A stretch of 64,000 nucleotides of DNA from Niastella soli (GTDB lineage Bacteria > Bacteroidota > Bacteroidia > Chitinophagales > Chitinophagaceae), in contig NZ_JAGHKO010000001.1 in NCBI RefSeq assembly GCF_017742245.1, forward strand, positions 2,261,061 through 2,325,060, written 5' to 3'. Of the stretch, positions 35,056-42,821 are shown piece by piece. The notes below the pieces were generated by a model. That model was given only the letters and a program-made list of their open reading frames with translations, had not been told where the DNA came from and ran no database searches. Made by a program: the position numbers and the translations under genes. Position 1 is the stretch's first letter, and every line of letters begins with the position of its first letter.

Positions 35056-36249
35056 TTATTGCCCGTACCCGCTTTGGTCCAGGAATTTTTGAAAGTCCTG
35101 GATGGTGAGCATCTCCTTTACCGCCTGTTTTTTATCTGTGGCCTTATTATAATAGGCTTCACAGATCTTGAAACCCATATAATAGCCAAGGTCGGCAGGT
35201 ACGCCTGGCGGCGCACTTTGACCGTTATACAACCAGTCGTTATATTTAGTGCCGTTCATTTGTTTCTTGAAATTTTCCCACAACTCTTTTTCATGGGAAT
35301 TGCCATAGATATGGGCATGGGTGCCGTTGATGTTAAAACCAAGCACCAGTTGCGAAATAAAATCAGCTGATCCTTCAATAATGCACTTCCCCAGCAGGTT
35401 TTCGGGTGATTTGGTCTGCTGTTCAATGTGTATGAGTTCATGCACAATAATGCCCAATAATTGGGAGGTGTCGCTTTTGGCGCTGGCTTGCCATCCGTTC
35501 AATTCATCCTTTACTACGGTATTGGTGTCGCACAGAAATTCAGCGCCAATGAGTGAACCTGCTCCTCCATCGGTAGTGCCAAACGCACTGAATATGCCAA
35601 TGGAAAAAGTGGTAGGCGGAAAGATGGCCGGCGGATAGAGGGCTTCCAGTTTATTGGCAGCGGTAATAATAAGCGGTTTAAAACGGTCCAGGTTTTGGGT
35701 AACCGGGCGAATACTTTGCAGGTACTTTTTATGCGAATGCATAAATGCGATAATTTTGGTAACACTGCTATTCATGCGCATATCAAAAAAAGTGCGCAGG
35801 CCCGGTGTTCCCTTCATCAGGTAATCTTTAAATATCAGCTGCTCTATTCCCGGCTGGTCTTTTTTGTCAAAAACTACCCAGAAGTTATTGAGATCACTGG
35901 TAATGATCTGCATATTGTGCGGATCGCCATAGATGGCCCTGTTGTGAGCGATCTTTTGGGAAATGGATTGCCAATGCGCGGTTTTGGTAATAAAACGCGT
36001 TTCGGGGTAAAAGGTAAACAACGTGGTATCATACACGCCTTTTGTGGCCGCCTCATTCAATAACTTTATGGCGGTGGTTGTATCGCCCGCTTTCGATTTC
36101 TCCATGGCCGCTGTGATCAATACATAGGGCGTTTTCAGAAAGAGGTTATTCTTATAATAGAAATAGTCATCGTAACTGAAATTGGAAGATTGACCTATGC
36201 CACCAAGAAATGACATGAGTGATGCGATAAAAAAGGTGATTTTTTTCAT
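35056..36249 (-). CDS. secreted zinc metallopeptidase-like protein (GldB/DUF2268-related)
   Basis: A 397-residue protein with a signal peptide (cleavage near residue 20, after Gly-Ile-Gly-Gln). The zinc motif His-Glu-Leu-Ile-His lies at about residue 270, in Ile-Ile-Val-His-Glu-Leu-Ile-His-Ile-Glu-Gln-Gln. A second acidic ligand candidate is in Cys-Ile-Ile-Glu-Gly-Ser-Ala-Asp-Phe about 20 residues later. This HExxH plus E-G-x-A-D/E pattern is that of the DUF2268/GldB-related predicted peptidases of Bacteroidota. The N-terminal 120 residues include a short helical repeat-like segment. The target is unknown. It converges on the ABC exporter gene with a 4-bp gap, with no obvious terminator between them. 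Confidence 0.78.
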   Translation of the reverse strand: MKKITFFIASLMSFLGGIGQSSNFSYDDYFYYKNNLFLKTPYVLITAAMEKSKAGDTTTAIKLLNEAATKGVYDTTLFTFYPETRFITKTAHWQSISQKIAHNRAIYGDPHNMQIITSDLNNFWVVFDKKDQPGIEQLIFKDYLMKGTPGLRTFFDMRMNSSVTKIIAFMHSHKKYLQSIRPVTQNLDRFKPLIITAANKLEALYPPAIFPPTTFSIGIFSAFGTTDGGAGSLIGAEFLCDTNTVVKDELNGWQASAKSDTSQLLGIIVHELIHIEQQTKSPENLLGKCIIEGSADFISQLVLGFNINGTHAHIYGNSHEKELWENFKKQMNGTKYNDWLYNGQSAPPGVPADLGYYMGFKICEAYYNKATDKKQAVKEMLTIQDFQKFLDQSGYGQ

Positions 36250-36415
36250 GATCTGTCAATGGGTAGGATGCGAATTTACACGATTAAATGATAAAGGGTT
36301 TTAACTTTTGCAATTATAGTAATTGCCCGTTCGCCTATTTGAAATGCCTGTTGGGCGAGCGGCGTCTCTTTTCCCAACCCTAAGGTGATAGTTTTACTGA
36401 ATAAAATATTTACAA

Positions 36416-37180
36416 ATGAACCCAATTAAGAAATATACACGTTGCCTGCTGGCAGTAGGCATGCTTTTGGTCCTACAGATAAGCTCCAACGCACAAACGC
36501 CGGGAAAAATAAGAAATGTAGTACTGGTGCACGGCGCATTTGTAGATGGCTCAGGGTGGCAACCGGTGTATGCGCTGTTAACAGGCAAGGGGTATCATGT
36601 TACTGTGGTACAGGAGCCGCTGACGTCTTTTGAGGCAGATGTTGCAGCGGTAAAACGGGTATTGCAACAGCAAATGGGCCCCTGTATACTGGCAGGGCAT
36701 AGCTATGGAGGGGCCGTGATCACTGCTGCCGGTAACGATGCACAGGTGGCGGGTCTTGTATACATCGCTGCTCATGCGCCTGATGAAGGAGAGTCAGAAG
36801 CAGATAATGGTAAGCGTTATCCACCTGCCTACAAATCCCTGGTGAAGGGTGGGGATGGTTTTGATTACATAGCACCCAGTCAGTTTGCGGCTGATTTTGC
36901 GGCAGATGTGCCAAAGGCAACAGCCGGGTTTATGGCCAATGCGCAGGTGCCTACGGCGGATGCAGGATTTCATGCCATCATTCATGATCCGGCCTGGAAA
37001 AACAAACCCAGCTGGTATATGGTAGCAAAAGCCGATCGCATTATCAATCCCGATCTGGAACGTATGTACGCCAAACGGGCAAAAAGTACTACGGTGGAAA
37101 TTGAAGGGGCCAGTCATTCGGTGTTTATGTCACATCCTGAAGAAGTGGCGAAATTAATTATAAAGTCAACTATGCAGTAA
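36416..37180 (+). CDS. secreted alpha/beta hydrolase (EstA/salicylate-esterase-like)
   Basis: A 254-residue alpha/beta hydrolase with a signal peptide ending Ser-Ser-Asn-Ala-Gln at about residue 27. The oxyanion loop is His-Gly-Ala-Phe-Val-Asp-Gly-Ser-Gly-Trp (39-48) and the nucleophile is Ser96 in Gly-His-Ser-Tyr-Gly-Gly. The acid is probably Asp in Ala-Lys-Ala-Asp-Arg-Ile-Ile, and the catalytic His is in Gly-Ala-Ser-His-Ser-Val-Phe. All triad members are present. Close relatives are esterases of small aromatic or acyl esters, but the natural substrate is not evident. It is a single gene. Confidence 0.87.
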   Translation: MNPIKKYTRCLLAVGMLLVLQISSNAQTPGKIRNVVLVHGAFVDGSGWQPVYALLTGKGYHVTVVQEPLTSFEADVAAVKRVLQQQMGPCILAGHSYGGAVITAAGNDAQVAGLVYIAAHAPDEGESEADNGKRYPPAYKSLVKGGDGFDYIAPSQFAADFAADVPKATAGFMANAQVPTADAGFHAIIHDPAWKNKPSWYMVAKADRIINPDLERMYAKRAKSTTVEIEGASHSVFMSHPEEVAKLIIKSTMQ

Positions 37181-37235
37181 ATGCGATTTACCTGAAAACA
37201 AAAGAAAAGCCTCCGAACACCATTTAAAACAACTA

Positions 37236-38396
37236 TTACTCCCCATGCTGCTCCAGCGGCAAATAACACCTGAAGGTAGAACCTTTGTCGGGCGTGCCTT
37301 CGGCAGTGATGTAACCACCGTGAGCGTTGGCTATTTTCTGACAGAGCGTAAGCCCTGTGCCCGAACCTCGGAATTCTTCGCGGGAGTGCAGGCGCACAAA
37401 AATGTTAAACATCTTTTCAGCATCTTCCTGGTTAAATCCTATGCCATTGTCAGCGATGCTGATACAATAATATTGTTCTTCAAAATGGCCGTTAACATCC
37501 TTCTTTCTTTCGGTAACAATCGTGTTCACTATTTCTATCACCGGAATATTACCAGCCGGTTGAAACTTCAGGGCATTGTCTACCAGGTTATAGAATAAAC
37601 TGTACAACATTTCCTGCGACCCGGTAACAGTGGGCAGGTTACCAAAACGAATGACAGCGCTTTTTTCCTGGATCTTTTTATCCAGGGCTCCCACTACCTG
37701 TTTCATCAATTCCTGTACGTTCACCTGGGTATGGGTGGTGTTGAAGCTGCTTATACTGGAAAGCGATAGAATATCATCGAGCAAAAGCTTTATCCGGTTC
37801 AATGATGCCTGGATCCGCCGCAGACCGGCCTTGCTACTGTTCGATAATCGGGCGCCATCCTGGATCATGATCATTTCCAATGTGGTATATACCCTTTTGA
37901 TGGGCTCTTTCAGGTCATTACCGGTAATGGCGGTAAAAGTGGCCATTTCAGCATTCGCCTTTTCGAGTAATTGATACCTTTCTTTTAAGGCATGGTGTAA
38001 TTGCTCCAGTTTTCTTTCCGCCTTAATTCTATGCGATACATCGTGCATGATGTTCATTACCCCTATTATGTTATTATCATCATCGAACAAAGGGATAAAA
38101 TGATTCTCGTAATAATTTCTATTGAACATTTCCGGTCTGGCCGGCAGAAAAGATTTCTTTCCCTGGAAAGCCAGTGTATAGGCGTGCATCATTTCGGTAT
38201 CTTCCTGCAGTTGAGGAAATAATTCTACAAGACGTTTCCCAAGCGCTTCCTCCTTTTTAATTCCTGAAATAATTTCAGACGTTTTGTTCCAGTTTATTAT
38301 CTCCCATTCATTATTGATGGCCATCAGCCTGTCTATACTCGCATCATTCAGTTTGTCGGCGAGGTTTATTTCATACTGGTTTATTTTGCTGACCAT
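37236..38396 (-). CDS. PAS-domain sensor histidine kinase-like protein with H-box Asn
   Basis: A 386-residue soluble protein. The PAS domain spans about 20-125 (Ile-Asn-Asn-Glu-Trp-Glu-Ile-Ile-Asn-Trp-Asn-Lys), with a PAC-like end, then a coiled coil at 125-150 and a DHp-like helix at 152-220. The HATPase_c domain at about 260-384 has N-box Tyr-Asn-Leu-Val-Asp-Asn-Ala-Leu-Lys-Phe, G1 Ala-Asp-Asn-Gly-Ile-Gly-Phe and G2 Gly-Ser-Gly-Thr-Gly-Leu. The ATP site is intact. The phosphoacceptor position, normally Ser-His-Asp-Leu-x-Glu-Pro, reads Gly-Asn160-Asp-Leu-Lys-Glu-Pro (codon AAT), so classic autophosphorylation is not expected. No response regulator gene is adjacent. Confidence 0.85.
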   Translation of the reverse strand: MVSKINQYEINLADKLNDASIDRLMAINNEWEIINWNKTSEIISGIKKEEALGKRLVELFPQLQEDTEMMHAYTLAFQGKKSFLPARPEMFNRNYYENHFIPLFDDDNNIIGVMNIMHDVSHRIKAERKLEQLHHALKERYQLLEKANAEMATFTAITGNDLKEPIKRVYTTLEMIMIQDGARLSNSSKAGLRRIQASLNRIKLLLDDILSLSSISSFNTTHTQVNVQELMKQVVGALDKKIQEKSAVIRFGNLPTVTGSQEMLYSLFYNLVDNALKFQPAGNIPVIEIVNTIVTERKKDVNGHFEEQYYCISIADNGIGFNQEDAEKMFNIFVRLHSREEFRGSGTGLTLCQKIANAHGGYITAEGTPDKGSTFRCYLPLEQHGE

Positions 38397-38520
38397 GGTT
38401 AGAAGGTTATTTAATGCTTTATTAATATACGTAAGTAATTTAAGCGTTTAAATTATTTTGATAAAAATTCTTTGATACCTCAAAAGGTAGTATCTCTAAG
38501 ATACTAGTGAAGATGGTTGA

Positions 38521-38765
38521 TGCTACACGGCATTTGTGGTAGATATCCATACACTGGTTAAATATGCTGCGAATACCTGGACTAAATTAACCCAGAAAGC
38601 CGATGTGGTATGCTTTATCAATGCCACCACTGGTTACATTGCTTATAACAACAAGATCCTTAAAACTACAGATGGCGGCGCCACCTGAATGATTCGGAGG
38701 TCATATCTGCCATTTATGCAGGGAATGGAACAGTATGGGCGGCTGGCATCAGCGCCAGTCAGTAG
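38521..38765 (+). pseudogene. frameshifted fragment of a BNR/Ycf48-like beta-propeller protein
   Basis: Two consecutive frames read as one protein with a shift. The first (38521-38688) ends Thr-Gly-Tyr-Ile-Ala-Tyr-Asn-Asn-Lys-Ile-Leu-Lys-Thr-Thr-Asp-Gly-Gly-Ala-Thr and then hits TGA. One missing G there would restore Trp-Asn-Asp-Ser-Glu-Val-Ile-Ser-Ala-Ile-Tyr-Ala-Gly-Asn-Gly-Thr-Val-Trp-Ala-Ala-Gly to a stop at 38763. The TxDGGxTW and VWAxG units are characteristic of photosystem-assembly/BNR-type propellers, which have several such repeats in 300 or more residues. Only about one and a half blades remain. Confidence 0.65.
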
Positions 38766-38812
38766 TGTTTTTGATGAAATGTAACCCCTACGCATATTGC
38801 ATAAATGAAATA

Positions 38813-38846
38813 AAAACAGGCTGCTTCTTTTGAAGTAGCCTGTTTT
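38813..38846. terminator. bidirectional-looking intrinsic terminator
   Basis: Stem AAAACAGGCT-G-CTTC / GAAG-T-AGCCTGTTTT with one G-T pair and a 4-nt TTTT loop, with runs of A before and T after. It lies downstream of the propeller fragment on the plus strand and 66 bp beyond the stop of the minus-strand gene at 38913, so it can serve both. Confidence 0.85.
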
Positions 38847-38912
38847 CATTTAATACGAACCCTGAACGGAGTCGGTGTGCCAGGTCTCTGCCTTCTGCCC
38901 ACTGCCCATTTC

Positions 38913-40112
38913 CTATTGCCTTTGCAAAATGATCCCTTCTTTCGGTTCGCGCAACAGAATACTGTTTTCATCCAACAGCTTTTTTAGCGTTTCACTGGGT
39001 ACACTATCGAGCAACCCATTGCGCAGGTAAAAACTTTTTACTTTAGTAGTTCCCTTGTACCAGTTGATGATCTTGCAGCGGCAACTGGCATTCTCCAGTG
39101 TATTGATCACCTCTTCTACCTTGCCACCCCGGCCTTGTTTCTCATATACTTCCCTTATGCCGATGATCTGGTTACGTTGTCCAATATCAAAACTCCACGA
39201 TGCAGAGATTACGGGAAGAAATGGGCCCGACGCATTTAAGCGCATCAAAGAATGTCGCGGCGATTCAATACTGTCCTTATTATTTTTTACCGAAGACCGA
39301 ATACTTACCAGCCAGGGTGCTTCAAACTGCATATACCCCACATGATCGAAGCTGGCGCCATAACGGTCAAATATAAAGTACCCGTCCTTATATTTTACAT
39401 CCAGAATGTTCGACACCACCACATGGTACCGGTTATTATCGGAGGTACGCGCCTGGGGCGAACCCGTATAACACAACCAGATCCCTTCCAGGCTATCAAT
39501 TTCTGCCTGAGTAGGCTGGTAGGGCAATAGCTGCATGTCTTTCCGGATAGTGGTGAATTGTTGTTTGGCCTGGTCCCATTTATAACCCACAAACACAAGC
39601 GCTCCCAACAATACAAGCAAAACCGGCCAGAATATCTTTTTAGAAATGCCAGTGGCTGGTGCAGGCAAAACCGGGCCGGTGATTACCGGTGGAAAATTTC
39701 CCGGTTCAGCCGTATCGTCTTTTACCAACAGGTCGGCATCAACCGGATTGGCTTCAAATCCCTTTCGGCCCACCCCATATAAATATATATAGCAGGCATC
39801 CACCAAAAAGGAACGGGGGTTGGCCACAATGCGATTGAAGTAGGCATCCTTGATCTGGTTACCCGTAATATCATATTTACGAAAAGGGTATTCAAGGTTC
39901 TTGGGATTGTAATCCGGGGAGTATGCTTCATGATGCAACGTACCGGCAGTGTTAGGCAGGTTGTTGCTGATCTCGCTGAGAACTTTGGCTACTTCCTCAT
40001 AATTTTTCCGGTTCGAATTACGCGTTATAGACTGCCCTGTATGAGATTCAAACTGCGCAAGCACTTTTGTCAACAGGCATACGATTTCCTCTTTTCCTGT
40101 TTTTAGTTGCAT
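38913..40112 (-). CDS. unknown single-pass membrane protein
   Basis: A 399-residue protein with no recognised function. Residues about 1-128 form a soluble N-terminal domain (Tyr-Pro-Phe-Arg-Lys-Tyr-Asp-Ile-Thr-Gly-Asn-Gln-Ile-Lys-Asp-Ala, then Ala-Asn-Pro-Arg-Ser-Phe-Leu-Val-Asp-Ala-Cys-Tyr-Ile-Tyr-Leu-Tyr-Gly). A Pro-rich linker follows, one membrane helix at about 160-178, and a 220-residue C-terminal domain beginning Glu-Gly-Ile-Trp-Leu-Cys-Tyr-Thr-Gly-Ser. The architecture (cytosolic module, single helix, sensor-like second domain) suggests a signalling or effector-adaptor role. It lies in the same stretch as the MoxR/vWA module, but 4 kb away and in its own transcription unit. Confidence 0.7.
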   Translation of the reverse strand: MQLKTGKEEIVCLLTKVLAQFESHTGQSITRNSNRKNYEEVAKVLSEISNNLPNTAGTLHHEAYSPDYNPKNLEYPFRKYDITGNQIKDAYFNRIVANPRSFLVDACYIYLYGVGRKGFEANPVDADLLVKDDTAEPGNFPPVITGPVLPAPATGISKKIFWPVLLVLLGALVFVGYKWDQAKQQFTTIRKDMQLLPYQPTQAEIDSLEGIWLCYTGSPQARTSDNNRYHVVVSNILDVKYKDGYFIFDRYGASFDHVGYMQFEAPWLVSIRSSVKNNKDSIESPRHSLMRLNASGPFLPVISASWSFDIGQRNQIIGIREVYEKQGRGGKVEEVINTLENASCRCKIINWYKGTTKVKSFYLRNGLLDSVPSETLKKLLDENSILLREPKEGIILQRQ

Positions 40113-40344
40113 TTAAAGATTTGATATATAGTAAGTTGAGAAATTCCAGAAATTTAAACTCCCTTCCAGAAACGGGTTCATTATTCTTGGAAACCGTTAT
40201 GTTGGTCTTTCTGATGGAAACCCTTCGCCGCTTTTCTAAATTAGATGATGCGATGCCTCACCGGTCAAAAATCTGATTTTTTTCCGGATTTTATAAAAAC
40301 GGTTGTGTACAACATTTTTACCCAATAACTAATCGATTGCTGCT

Positions 40345-41041
40345 ATGCGAAACAAGATCCTTCTGCAATGTTTGCTTATTTGTGGAACGATGTGGTGGGT
40401 ACCGGTCATTATCTCGATAATTCTTTATCCTTGAGCGGTGGCGATAGCAAGTCCAGCTACTTCTTCAGCCTGAACGACCTGAACCAGAAAGGCATTTTCA
40501 AGAAGGGGAGCGGTTATCACAGAACAGGCGCAAGGATCAATGTTACCAGGGAGATTTATAAATGGTTATCCATCTCCAATAAAACCAGTTATACGCTTAT
40601 CAATTCAGACCGGCAACAAACTGGTGTGAACAATGCCGGATTCCTGATCGGGTTATTGCGCACCCCACCCGATTTCGACAACTCAGGTTATATAGGAAGT
40701 TATTCCGGAACGCCTGGCGGCGCCCTGATCGAAGGTCGTCAACGCAGCTATCGGAACTATATAGGCGCCAACGCCAACCCCGGTTTCAACAACCCGTTGT
40801 GGGACCTGTACAAACTGGAAAACACCAGCCAGGTGAACCGCTTTATTAATTCAGCCGAGATCAACATAAAACTGGTTGACTGGTTTACCCTCACCACCCG
40901 TGCAGGCGTAGATTATTTTACCGACCGCCAGTTGAACTATTTCCCTTACTTCAGCACCAACGGCAACTTGGGCATCTACAACCGCCAGGAATATTCCGAA
41001 ATGCAATTCAACCTTTATTGGGCAAATAGAAGGGTACAATG
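40345..41041 (+). pseudogene. collapsed SusC/RagA TonB-dependent receptor
   Basis: An ATG at 40345 begins a typical signal-peptide start (Met-Arg-Asn-Lys-Ile-Leu-Leu-Gln-Cys-Leu-Leu-Ile-Cys-Gly). Within about 15 codons the sequence jumps, in another frame, to the middle of a SusC barrel: Gly-Thr-Gly-His-Tyr-Leu-Asp-Asn-Ser-Leu-Ser-Leu-Ser-Gly-Gly-Asp, then Tyr-Phe-Phe-Ser-Leu-Asn-Asp-Leu-Asn-Gln-Lys-Gly-Ile-Phe-Lys and Phe-Thr-Leu-Thr-Thr-Arg-Ala-Gly-Val-Asp-Tyr. Family members are about 1000 residues. The plug domain and most of the barrel are lost. The 3' side is fused to a SusD end at about 41023. Confidence 0.85.
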
Positions 41042-41208
41042 ACCTGCGCAGGACCTTCAATGAAACGGATATCCGCGTACCTGTGCAGCCTAATACCGGT
41101 GCTCAAATACCGAAGCGCTTTTTGTATCCACAAGTGGAAGTTGACCTGAATACATCTACCCCAAATCCCATACCTTCACTGTTTACCGCAACACCGGTAA
41201 ATCAGTAG
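41023..41208 (+). pseudogene. C-terminal remnant of a SusD/RagB lipoprotein
   Basis: In a different frame from the SusC fragment, this segment encodes Gly-Tyr-Asn-Asp-Leu-Arg-Arg-Thr-Phe, then Pro-Lys-Arg-Phe-Leu-Tyr-Pro-Gln-Val-Glu-Val-Asp-Leu-Asn and a short tail to TAG. This is the normal C-terminal end of SusD-like proteins (Arg-Phe-Leu-Tyr-Pro-Gln-x-Glu). The junction with SusC lies within 41010-41035. Together they show that one deletion removed the end of SusC and nearly all of SusD from a former glycan-utilisation locus whose hydrolase (41223) survives 14 bp downstream. Confidence 0.8.
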
Positions 41209-41222
41209 CAAAAAACGATTGG

Positions 41223-42737
41223 ATGAAAAAAGTACTTGCAGTCATAGCCTTTTTTATAATAACCTGTGCCCAGGCGCAACAAGAGATCCCATTATACAGT
41301 GGCGAAATTCCCGGCAACTTATCCGATATAGATAATGAAAAATCGTTGACCCCCGAAAAAGGAAGGCCTTCAGTGATCAATGTAAGTCAACATCCTGAAC
41401 TGATCGCTTTTCTTCCCAAAACGCCCAATGCTGCAAAGCCGGCGGTTATTATTTGTCCGGGTGGTGGCTATGTTCGATTGACCATTGAGGATGGGGGATA
41501 TGAAGTCGCTAAATCACTGGCCGACTCGGGCGTTACAGCCTTTGTGCTGAAGTACCGTACCTGGCAGGACAGCACCTTTACCAATTATCGAAACCTGCCA
41601 CTCAATGACCTGGAACAGGCACTGGAACTGGTTTATAACCGGGCCGCTGAATGGAACATAGATACCACGAAGATCGGTCTGTTGGGATTTTCAGCCGGTG
41701 GCCACCTCGCTGCAATGGGCGCTACTTCCAAAACAGGAAAGAGAACAGCGTTTACGATCCTGGCTTACCCGGTGATCAGCTTTACCGATTCGCTGGTATC
41801 GCCCACGTTAAGATCGCGTTCTTCTCTCTTGGGAAAGAATTTTACCGAAACCGATAAAGTGTTTTACTCGCCTGAACTGCAGGTAAGCGCCTCTACGCCA
41901 CCCGCATTTTTAGTACATGCGCAGGACGACAGCACCTCCTGGGTAGGCAACAGCATTGCCTATTACAAAGCATTAACCGCAAAAAAGATCACCGGAGAAT
42001 TGATGATCTATCCCAAAGGCGGACATGGTTTTGCTATGTTCAACAAGGCAATGGGAGAATCCTGGATGCCGCAAGCCATGAAGTGGTTACACCTGAACGG
42101 GTTTTATAAATCGGTGACCCCTCAACCCAAACCAGCGCAGGCTCCGCCGTTTTACAACGATATACTTGCCTTTAAAAAACTGGATTCAGAGCAACCGCCC
42201 GCGCCTAATGGGATTCTGTTGATAGGCAGCTCCTCTTTTACCCGTTGGAAAGATGTAAATGATTATTTTCCCGGTTATCCTATTATCAATCGCGGTTTTG
42301 GCGGTTCCGTTTTAACGGATGTTATCCGGTATGCATATGACATCATACTTCCTTATAAACCCAAACAGGTATTGGTATATTGTGGGGAGAACGATCTGGC
42401 ATCCGGCGACAGTATTACAGCCGCTCAGGTAGTGCAGCGTTTTAAAACTTTGTTTGGCATCATCCGGCAGAACCTGCCCAATACCGTGATCAGTTTTGTT
42501 TCCATAAAACCCAGTCCGGTCCGGGCGCAGATCCAACCAAAAGTAAAAGAAGCCAATAAGCAGATTCAGGCCTGGATAAAAACCCAGCCTAAAGCTCAGT
42601 TTATTGATGTTTACGATCCCATGCTCGATGCCAAAAAACAAATGCGGGCGGAGTTGTATGTGCAGGACAGGTTGCATATGACACCGGAAGGCTATGCCAT
42701 TTGGAAAAGAATAATTACACCGTATCTTATTAAATAA
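41223..42737 (+). CDS. two-domain secreted esterase: alpha/beta hydrolase plus SGNH/GDSL hydrolase
   Basis: A 504-residue protein with a signal peptide (to Ala-Gln-Ala-Gln at about 20). Residues about 50-300 are a BD-FAE/acetyl-xylan-esterase-like alpha/beta hydrolase: Cys-Pro-Gly-Gly-Gly-Tyr oxyanion loop, nucleophile in Gly-Phe-Ser-Ala-Gly-Gly, acid in His-Ala-Gln-Asp-Asp, and His in Gly-Gly-His-Gly-Phe. Residues about 325-504 are an SGNH hydrolase: Ile-Gly-Ser-Ser-Ser-Phe (nucleophile block), Gly-Gly-Ser, Gly-Glu-Asn-Asp-Leu, and Asp-Arg-Leu-His with the catalytic Asp/His. Both sites look complete. It probably deacylates plant or surface glycans. It is the surviving enzyme of the collapsed SusC/D locus just upstream. 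Confidence 0.88.
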   Translation: MKKVLAVIAFFIITCAQAQQEIPLYSGEIPGNLSDIDNEKSLTPEKGRPSVINVSQHPELIAFLPKTPNAAKPAVIICPGGGYVRLTIEDGGYEVAKSLADSGVTAFVLKYRTWQDSTFTNYRNLPLNDLEQALELVYNRAAEWNIDTTKIGLLGFSAGGHLAAMGATSKTGKRTAFTILAYPVISFTDSLVSPTLRSRSSLLGKNFTETDKVFYSPELQVSASTPPAFLVHAQDDSTSWVGNSIAYYKALTAKKITGELMIYPKGGHGFAMFNKAMGESWMPQAMKWLHLNGFYKSVTPQPKPAQAPPFYNDILAFKKLDSEQPPAPNGILLIGSSSFTRWKDVNDYFPGYPIINRGFGGSVLTDVIRYAYDIILPYKPKQVLVYCGENDLASGDSITAAQVVQRFKTLFGIIRQNLPNTVISFVSIKPSPVRAQIQPKVKEANKQIQAWIKTQPKAQFIDVYDPMLDAKKQMRAELYVQDRLHMTPEGYAIWKRIITPYLIK

Positions 42738-42739
42738 AA

Positions 42740-42793
42740 CCCTGAGCAGAGTCAAAGGGACTTGCTAAAAAGCGTTGAGCGTAGTCAAAACGC
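42740..42793. repeat. two copies of a TGAGCnnAGTCAAA palindromic repeat
   Basis: CCCTGAGCAGAGTCAAAGGG (42740-42759) and GCGTTGAGCGTAGTCAAA plus ACGC (42772-42793) share the core TGAGCnnAGTCAAA. The flanks differ but stay self-complementary (CCC/GGG and GCGTT/AACGC). A degenerate third copy lies at about 38861-38876. This resembles the widespread TGAGCGGAGTCGAAGG extragenic repeats. Here it fills the gap between the esterase and the symporter. Confidence 0.5.
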
Positions 42794-42821
42794 GAAATAG
42801 CGAAACGCATAATAAAACGAT

